Part shown: piece after piece, positions 13,828 through 18,956 of the stretch
Layout of the letters: each line of letters starts with the position of its first letter
How positions within the stretch are numbered: position 1 is the first letter of the stretch
Source: CAWHOW01 sp050013795
GTDB lineage: Bacteria > Bacteroidota > Bacteroidia > Bacteroidales > CG2-30-32-10
Assembly: GCA_050013795.1 (NCBI GenBank)
Contig: JBEKEO010000039.1
Coordinates: 1-18,956, forward strand
Direction of reading: 5' to 3'
Length of the DNA: 18,956 bases
Made by a program: the position numbers and the translations under genes
Notes under the pieces: model-generated
Seen by the model: only the letters and a program-made list of their open reading frames with translations
What the model was told of the DNA's origin: nothing
Database searches by the model: none

Positions 13828-15157
13828 TATCTTTTCAGATACTGATTGTCTTTCCCCTGAGATATTATCTGCATATGCAGATGGGAAACTTAATGCCGAT
13901 GAAAGATATCGTGTTGAAAGACACCTGATCGATTGTGAACTCTGTTCTGATGCATTGGAAGGGTTGTCGTTGTTAAAAAATAAAACAAAGTTGCCGAAAT
14001 TGTTTACGGGAATTAATAGTACTATTGATAAAAGAGTAAATAAAAAAGAAGCACGTGTATTTCGTTTTGATTTCAGGATGAGGTTGGCAGTTGCTGCTTT
14101 AATCATTGTTGTTTTAGGCTTTACTTTTTTGTTCAAATTTATTTTCCAGGAACAGAAAAAAGAAATGGTGGCGCAAAGAATGCTGAAGGAACCAGATATT
14201 ACAAAAGCAGAAAAGAAGCTTTTGGAAAAAAATATTGATAGTACTTCTTATGAAGAACATGAACCTAGAATAAATAATGATGATAAACCTTCCCAGAATA
14301 TAACCATTAAGGCTGCTGAAAAGAATCCCGATGAGCAAGTTGTAAATGATATTACGACTATTATTCCGAAAGCCGAAGTATCAAATGAACCCATTGGCGG
14401 TGATCAACAAAAAGATATAACGGGGTATTACAGAAGTAAGGGAAAAGAAACAGATTCAAGCCAAGGTCTTCTGGCAAAAACAGATGAGGATAAATATCAC
14501 TATAATAATATATCCTCTGCCCAGGATTATAAAAATGCCTCAGGTGAAAATTTACAAAAAACAGTCGCTGATAGCGTAAGTGTTTCGACCAGCTTTGCAA
14601 CAGAAACGAAAACCACTTCTCAGAGCCCTGTAATTTCAAATAGTTCAAATGCTGAACAAAATGTTAGCTATGCATACAATAAGGAACAAGATAAGAGAGA
14701 AGAGAAAAAAGCAAAGCTGAACGAAAAAGCTGGTAAAAAAACCGAAACAGTACCTCCTGCATCAGTTAGTACGTCTCCTATTATTACAGATAACCTTGGT
14801 GGAGCTGAAGATAAACGATATTCCGAAGCAATTCAAAAATACCAGGATAAAGATTATACCGGGAGTAAGGATATGCTTGAATCGTATTTGAAAGATGAGC
14901 CTGCTGATTTCAATGCACTTTATTACTGTGGAGTTTCATATTATTACCTTTATAAATACGACAATGCCATAACATACCTTGAAAAAGCTATAAAGTTTAA
15001 ATCAAATTCTAACCTTGAAACCGCCCAATGGTATCTTGCTTTATCCTATATAGGGAAGAACGAAAATAATAAAGCTGATACATTATTGAATGAAATAGTA
15101 AAAGCTAAAGGCAGCTATAAAAATCAGGCTGAAAGGAAATTGCTGGAATTGAAATAA
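13808..15157 (+). CDS. Zinc-finger anti-sigma factor with periplasmic TPR domain
   Basis: 449 residues. Residues ~14-50 hold a zf-HC2-like anti-sigma motif (SAYADGKLNADERYRVERH, then H39-L-I-D-C43-E-L-C46). One membrane segment follows at ~93-113 (LAVAALIIVVLGFTFLFKFIF). A long low-complexity linker, rich in Lys, Glu, Asn and Ser, runs from ~115 to 330. The last ~110 residues are tetratricopeptide-like: YSEAIQKYQDKDYTGSKDML, ALYYCGVSYYYLYKYDNAITY and AQWYLALSYIGKNENNKAD. The cytoplasmic head should hold the sigma factor and the periplasmic TPR tail should sense a partner or cell-envelope state. The start overlaps the sigma gene by 20 nt. It ends one base from the convergent tag gene, leaving no space for a separate terminator. 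Confidence 0.85.
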   Translation: MNDRLNNIFSDTDCLSPEILSAYADGKLNADERYRVERHLIDCELCSDALEGLSLLKNKTKLPKLFTGINSTIDKRVNKKEARVFRFDFRMRLAVAALIIVVLGFTFLFKFIFQEQKKEMVAQRMLKEPDITKAEKKLLEKNIDSTSYEEHEPRINNDDKPSQNITIKAAEKNPDEQVVNDITTIIPKAEVSNEPIGGDQQKDITGYYRSKGKETDSSQGLLAKTDEDKYHYNNISSAQDYKNASGENLQKTVADSVSVSTSFATETKTTSQSPVISNSSNAEQNVSYAYNKEQDKREEKKAKLNEKAGKKTETVPPASVSTSPIITDNLGGAEDKRYSEAIQKYQDKDYTGSKDMLESYLKDEPADFNALYYCGVSYYYLYKYDNAITYLEKAIKFKSNSNLETAQWYLALSYIGKNENNKADTLLNEIVKAKGSYKNQAERKLLELK

Positions 15158-15158
15158 A

Positions 15159-15725
15159 TTATACCTGTCGCAATTTATACCTTGGGCAAGTGCTCATGTG
15201 ATCGTTTACCAAACCTGCTGCCTGCATAAATGCATAACAAATAGTTGACCCTACAAATTTAAACCCGCGGTTTTTCAGCTCTTTGCTCATGAGGTCCGAT
15301 TCTTTTGTTGATGCCGGAATTTCAGAAAGAGTTTTCCATTTATTCACGATGGTCTTATTCCCTACAAACTGCCATATATAAGTATCAAAGCTTCCAAATT
15401 CTTTCTGAACTTTTATAAATGCTTTGGCATTTTCAATAGTAGAGGTAATCTTTAACTTGTTCCTAATGATACCTTCATCAGATAAAAGTTTCTGAACTTT
15501 AGCATCATCAAATTTTGCGATCTTTTTTACATCATAATTTGCAAAAGCTTTCCTGAAATTTCCCCTTTTATGTAAAACGGTCTTCCAACTTAAACCTGCC
15601 TGGAAGGCATCAAGGACAAAGAATTCAAAAAGCTTAGTATCATCATGTAATGGAACGCCCCATTCTTCATCATGGTATTTTATCATTAACTCATCTTCTT
15701 TGGGCCAGGGACAGCGGTTTTTCAT
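15159..15725 (-). CDS. tag: DNA-3-methyladenine glycosylase I
   Basis: 188 residues, matching the family length. The protein starts KNRCPWPKED and contains YHDEEWGVPLHDD and FQAGLSWKTVLHKR, all Tag signatures. The zinc-binding set is complete: C5, H18, H176 and C180 (in VNDHMSTCPRY), matching C4, H17, H175 and C179 of the E. coli enzyme. It removes 3-methyladenine from alkylated DNA in the cytoplasm. It is the last of a run on the minus strand, 11 nt after the serine hydrolase gene, so it may be co-transcribed with it. Its stop codon lies one base from the stop of the anti-sigma gene. Confidence 0.95.
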   Translation of the reverse strand: MKNRCPWPKEDELMIKYHDEEWGVPLHDDTKLFEFFVLDAFQAGLSWKTVLHKRGNFRKAFANYDVKKIAKFDDAKVQKLLSDEGIIRNKLKITSTIENAKAFIKVQKEFGSFDTYIWQFVGNKTIVNKWKTLSEIPASTKESDLMSKELKNRGFKFVGSTICYAFMQAAGLVNDHMSTCPRYKLRQV

Positions 15726-15736
15726 AATATCAGTTT

Positions 15737-16951
15737 TTAAAGTTCTTTAGCTATTTTATTAAACAGTCCTGGCCAATTAACTTCTGATTTTTTCCCAAGA
15801 CGGACTATTATAACATTCTTCGCAGGGTAAACATAAATGAATTGTCCTAATAGGCCGCTGGCAAAAAAATCGTTCATAGGCTTTTGCAGGTATTTAACAG
15901 TTTTCCCTTCTTTGTCGGTATTAGTGGTGATTCGGGAAACTTCATTTCCTTTTGCTTTTGAAGTGTCAGAGATTTTTGTTTGTTCAACATTATGCCACCA
16001 CAGATATGAATAAAAGAAATTTTGTGTGTTTTTATTAACAATAGTAGATTCTTCAACCCAATCTTTTGGAATGATTTGTTTCCCATTCCAGTTTCCTTTA
16101 TCAAGGTATAACCTTCCAAATTTAGCAAAATCGCGAGCTCTTGCATTCAGGCAGCAAAATGCTTTTGCTTCCTTATGCCTTCGGCTGTCAATGCTCCATG
16201 TAGCATCATATTCCATGCCCAACGGTTGCCATATTTTCTCCTCGAGATAATCAGGTATTTTCTTACCTGTAGCTCGCTCAATAATAAAACTAAGCAATTG
16301 TGGGTTTATACTTTTGTACTCAAAATTTTTATCTGGTTCATCAATTATTTTTAATTTATTCATCTGCACCAGCAGGTTCGTGCCATAGTAACTTTTAGCA
16401 GCATTTCCAAAAGGGTTGTTATAAGACTCTTTATAAAGAATACCTGATCTCATATTCAATAAATCCTTAATCGTGATTTTTGAAAAACGTTCATCCTGTT
16501 TTATCAGTTCAGGAAGGTAATCAGTGATCGGCTGATCAACACTTTTTATTTTGCCATCGGCTATGGCTATTCCCACAAGCGCTGAAACAATTGATTTAGA
16601 CATTGAAAAGGAAGGAACAAATGATTCTTCGTTTCTCTTGTCGAAATATTTTTCATAAAGAATAGAGTCGTTCCTAATAATCAAAAATGCTACGCAATTA
16701 TTTTCATCAAGGAAATCATCAAACTTATAAAGTTTGTGGTCATAAGTAATTGTATCGAAACTTATCCCCTTAATGCTTTTTTTAAATGTAAAAGGAACAT
16801 CGGGTTTCTTAACATCTAAATATTGAAATTTCTTGTAATCGTTTATGGTCGCGAAGTTCCAATATATATCCCGTGCAAGATAGCATGAGTTGAACAAGAA
16901 GAAAATCATTATTAATCCCAGTACGAAACGAAACGAAATAAATGATTTCAT
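15737..16951 (-). CDS. Serine hydrolase, beta-lactamase/NylB-like lipoprotein
   Basis: 404 residues. The N-terminus (FVLGLIMIFFLFNSC23) is a probable lipoprotein signal, so the enzyme is likely tethered outside the cytoplasm. The catalytic S116-M-S-K119 is the SxxK motif of the class C beta-lactamase/PBP fold. The second motif is Y211-K-S in NFEYKSINPQLLSFIIERATGKK. A late GLLGQFIYVYPAKNVIIVRLG stretch fits the C-terminal strand of 6-aminohexanoate-oligomer hydrolase (NylB)-like members. Such proteins hydrolyse esters, amides or D-amino-acid peptides; the substrate cannot be inferred from sequence. It lies 11 nt after the gene of unknown function and 11 nt before tag, consistent with one transcript. 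Confidence 0.85.
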   Translation of the reverse strand: MKSFISFRFVLGLIMIFFLFNSCYLARDIYWNFATINDYKKFQYLDVKKPDVPFTFKKSIKGISFDTITYDHKLYKFDDFLDENNCVAFLIIRNDSILYEKYFDKRNEESFVPSFSMSKSIVSALVGIAIADGKIKSVDQPITDYLPELIKQDERFSKITIKDLLNMRSGILYKESYNNPFGNAAKSYYGTNLLVQMNKLKIIDEPDKNFEYKSINPQLLSFIIERATGKKIPDYLEEKIWQPLGMEYDATWSIDSRRHKEAKAFCCLNARARDFAKFGRLYLDKGNWNGKQIIPKDWVEESTIVNKNTQNFFYSYLWWHNVEQTKISDTSKAKGNEVSRITTNTDKEGKTVKYLQKPMNDFFASGLLGQFIYVYPAKNVIIVRLGKKSEVNWPGLFNKIAKEL

Positions 16952-16962
16952 ATTTTCAAGAA

Positions 16963-17532
16963 TTAAGGGTTTAATCGTTTTGTCATAAGACTGTCAACTT
17001 TTTCAAGCAACTGTAAAGGCGTGAAAGTGCGCCAATCAAGATTATTCAAATTACCACCGAAAGCCATGTAGTAATCAATATGGTGCGATTCGAATTCACT
17101 GATGACATGCTTCCTGAAATTTATAGCGGCTATCCATCCGTCGTCGATATCTTCGAACCATTCCTGGTAATAGCAATCATCCGATGCATGAAAGTTAAGA
17201 ATGTTTTCGCCTACCAGCATAAACTTCCTTATTCCCTCTTTAACCATACAATCAATTATGTTACGTTTAAGGAACATGATATCGTTATGCAGGCAATCGT
17301 TCCATTCGCCTATGAATTCTATCACGCAAAAAGAAAGTTCATAATCAGCGTAAAGGATTTTTATGTAGAGTGTAGGAGAACCGATATAATCCCATTGAGG
17401 GTGGATAAGATAATTATAGACCGAATGTGTAAATTCAAACTCGCTGTATTGCCTGTTATAAAATGGTGAAAGCTCATCTTCAGATGCGATATACAGGTCT
17501 CTCCATAACCAGAAAGGTTCAATATCGTGCAT
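16963..17532 (-). CDS. Conserved Bacteroidota protein of unknown function
   Basis: 189 residues, no signal peptide or membrane segment. The sequence is rich in aromatic and acidic residues, for example EPFWLWRDLYIASEDELSPF at the start and SDDCYYQEWFEDIDDGWIAA near residue 120. I recognise this as a type of small cytoplasmic protein seen in many Bacteroidota genomes, but no function is known to me. An internal NDIMFLKRNIIDCMVKEGIRKFMLVGENILNF stretch alternates helix and strand in a way that suggests an alpha/beta fold. The ATG has AGGATG a few bases upstream. It lies 48 nt after murQ and 11 nt before the serine hydrolase gene. Confidence 0.75.
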   Translation of the reverse strand: MHDIEPFWLWRDLYIASEDELSPFYNRQYSEFEFTHSVYNYLIHPQWDYIGSPTLYIKILYADYELSFCVIEFIGEWNDCLHNDIMFLKRNIIDCMVKEGIRKFMLVGENILNFHASDDCYYQEWFEDIDDGWIAAINFRKHVISEFESHHIDYYMAFGGNLNNLDWRTFTPLQLLEKVDSLMTKRLNP

Positions 17533-17580
17533 TTCACATCCTAATTTTAGTTATTGTTTATATTTTCTATACAAAATGAA

Positions 17581-18381
17581 TTACTCAGGCTTTTCTATAG
17601 CTTTTCGTACACTGCCTTTTTCAAGCAACAACGCTTTGGCTTCATCATGATCCAATGAAAGTATGTCCATAATGATACGGGTACCTCTTTCAATCAGTTT
17701 GTCGTTCAGTAGCTGCATGTCGATCATTTTATTGTCTTTTACCCTGCCAAGCTTTATCATGACTGTTGTAGAGATCATGTTTAGTATAAGCTTAGTAGCT
17801 GTTCCGGCTTTCATACGAGTACTGCCGCTAACAAATTCAGGACCTGTAATTACTTCAATGGTGATAGCAGCTTCTTTTGCAAGCAGAGTGTCCTCATTAT
17901 TTGTGATGGCTGCTGTTGCTATACCATATTGACTGCACTTCTGTATAGCGCCGACAACATAAGGAGTTCTGCCTGATGCGGAAATTCCTATAACAATATC
18001 GTTTTCGTTCAGGTTATGTTTTAACAGATCTTCCCATCCCGAATCAAATTTATCTTCGGCATGTTCTATTGCTTTTCTCATAGCTTTGTCGCCACCGGCA
18101 TTTAATCCTATTACTGTATTCTCATCAACACCAAAGGTAGGAGGACATTCAGCAGCATCCATGATACCAAGCCTTCCGCTTGTACCGGAACCAATATAGA
18201 ATAATCGCCCGCCTGATTTTATTTTGGCAATGATAAGTTCTACCAGTTTTTCAATTTGCGGAATAACTTTTTCCACAGCAATTGCAACAGTTTTATCTTC
18301 TTTGTTGATATTGGAAAGAATCTCTTTAGTATTCATTTCTTCGAGATTCTTGTAATTGGATTCTTTTTCGGTAATGGTCAT
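17581..18381 (-). CDS. murQ: N-acetylmuramic acid 6-phosphate etherase
   Basis: 266 residues, somewhat shorter than the ~300-residue E. coli enzyme, with the difference at the C-terminus. The SIS-fold signature is RLFYIGSGTSGRLGIMDAAE78, then CPPTFG. The general acid/base glutamates of the family correspond to E78 and to E109 in IEHAEDKFDS. Further signatures are GISASGRTPYV and GPEFVSGSTRMKAGTATK. The enzyme cleaves the D-lactyl ether of MurNAc-6-phosphate to GlcNAc-6-phosphate and lactate, a step of peptidoglycan recycling. A TAATTTTG -7-like box lies 26 bases upstream of the ATG. The other recycling genes usually seen with murQ (kinase, transporter) are not in this window. Confidence 0.95.
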   Translation of the reverse strand: MTITEKESNYKNLEEMNTKEILSNINKEDKTVAIAVEKVIPQIEKLVELIIAKIKSGGRLFYIGSGTSGRLGIMDAAECPPTFGVDENTVIGLNAGGDKAMRKAIEHAEDKFDSGWEDLLKHNLNENDIVIGISASGRTPYVVGAIQKCSQYGIATAAITNNEDTLLAKEAAITIEVITGPEFVSGSTRMKAGTATKLILNMISTTVMIKLGRVKDNKMIDMQLLNDKLIERGTRIIMDILSLDHDEAKALLLEKGSVRKAIEKPE

Positions 18382-18406
18382 TAAAGCAAGATTTAATTAT
18401 CGGAGG

Positions 18407-18414
18407 CAAAATTA
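18407..18414 (-). promoter_or_regulatory. Possible -7 box of the murQ promoter
   Basis: Reads TAATTTTG on the minus strand, a full match to TAnnTTTG, about 26 bases before the murQ ATG and just after the stop codon of the upstream T9SS cargo gene. No clear TTTG -33 element is seen at ~19 bases, so the call rests on one box. Confidence 0.35.
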
Positions 18415-18429
18415 AGAATCTGGTTGAAT

Positions 18430-18956
18430 TTATTCTTTCATAAATTTCTTCACCATTACTTCTTTTTCTGTTTTAACCTTTAAAACATATATGCCATTTG
18501 ACAATGCCGAAACATCAATAATTTCTTTATTGCTGCCAGCTGAAACAGTATTTATCAACTGACCCTGAATATTTAATAATTCTATTACGGATTTTAGCGG
18601 TGCTTCAATGGTAAAGTCATATGTTGCAGGGTTGGGGTAAATGCTTATATCGTTTTCTGCAATAGGTTGTTTAATATTTGTTGTACTACAACTTGAGCTA
18701 TTGAAATTAATCTGGCTTGGATCAGTATTGCGAAAAGTCAACAATGCATTTTTAAAGTCGCTGAAACAGCCCATGCTGTCAGCGGAAGCAGCATATGACC
18801 AAAACAATACGCCTGCCCAGTTATGGATGAACCCGTTATATAACTCATCACTAGTTGTGTGATTAGCGCTGTTTCCCTGTGATTCTCCGATAAGGGTTGG
18901 CTTATCCAGTCCCCAGTAACTTGTGGTGATCCATGATTTGTAAGGATCAAAATACA
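18430..18956 (-). CDS. Glycoside-hydrolase-like T9SS cargo protein, C-terminal part
   Basis: The frame is open to the right edge, so the N-terminal part is missing; ~175 residues are present. Near the edge the protein reads YFDPYKSWITTSYWGLDKP, then TLIGESQGN and GFIHNWAGVLFWSYAASAD. This resembles the end of a clan GH-A glycosidase (GH5-like mannanases or cellulases), where the E of IGE would be the nucleophile and FWSY ends the barrel. A linker follows, then ~70 residues of T9SS type A sorting domain (ISIYPNPATYDFTIEAPL ... KFMKE), closely similar in layout to the tail of the BNR protein at 3667-5058. The protein should be secreted through the outer membrane to act on polysaccharide. The specific family cannot be set from this fragment. 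Confidence 0.75.
   Translation of the reverse strand, partial: YFDPYKSWITTSYWGLDKPTLIGESQGNSANHTTSDELYNGFIHNWAGVLFWSYAASADSMGCFSDFKNALLTFRNTDPSQINFNSSSCSTTNIKQPIAENDISIYPNPATYDFTIEAPLKSVIELLNIQGQLINTVSAGSNKEIIDVSALSNGIYVLKVKTEKEVMVKKFMKE

Overview
The window looks like a chromosomal segment from a member of the Bacteroidota. The evidence is a Gld-type ABC transporter component at the left edge, two secreted proteins with type IX secretion (T9SS) C-terminal sorting domains, start regions with TAnnTTTG-like -7 boxes, and overall moderate to low GC. Genus or order cannot be read from the sequence.

Layout. 1-1497 (+): C-terminal end of a GldG-family protein followed by a membrane-anchored DUF4340 protein. 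1546-2584: a one-gene island holding a TIR-domain protein (- strand), bounded almost to the base by 16-bp imperfect inverted repeats. 2550-3666: an 1.1-kb stretch without a convincing gene, with a stem-loop, a 315-bp array of fifteen 21-bp units, a strong terminator facing left, and a possible very small minus-strand gene. 3667-5058 (+): a secreted six-Asp-box (BNR) protein with a T9SS tail. 5085-12983 (-): a run of seven same-strand genes. In transcription order these are a lysine 2,3-aminomutase-like radical SAM enzyme, two Ddl-like ATP-grasp ligases, a GNAT acetyltransferase, YgiQ, a YhiN-like flavoprotein and a further radical SAM protein. 13069-15157 (+): an ECF sigma factor overlapping a zinc-finger anti-sigma protein with a periplasmic TPR tail. 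15159-18381 (-): MurQ, a conserved protein of unknown function, a serine hydrolase and the DNA glycosylase Tag. 18430-18956 (-): the C-terminal end of a glycoside-hydrolase-like T9SS cargo protein cut by the window edge.

How the genes may work together. The most interesting unit is aminomutase, ATP-grasp, ATP-grasp, GNAT (12983 to 9207). The genes are packed with 33 nt, a 4-nt overlap and 1 nt between them. This suggests a pathway that makes a beta-amino acid, joins it through amide bonds and acylates an amine. I know of no characterised product for this layout. The TIR island is a plausible stand-alone NAD-consuming or signalling effector, possibly anti-phage. The sigma/anti-sigma pair is a transmembrane signalling module. 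MurQ and the nearby serine hydrolase may both deal with cell-wall material, but that link is weak.
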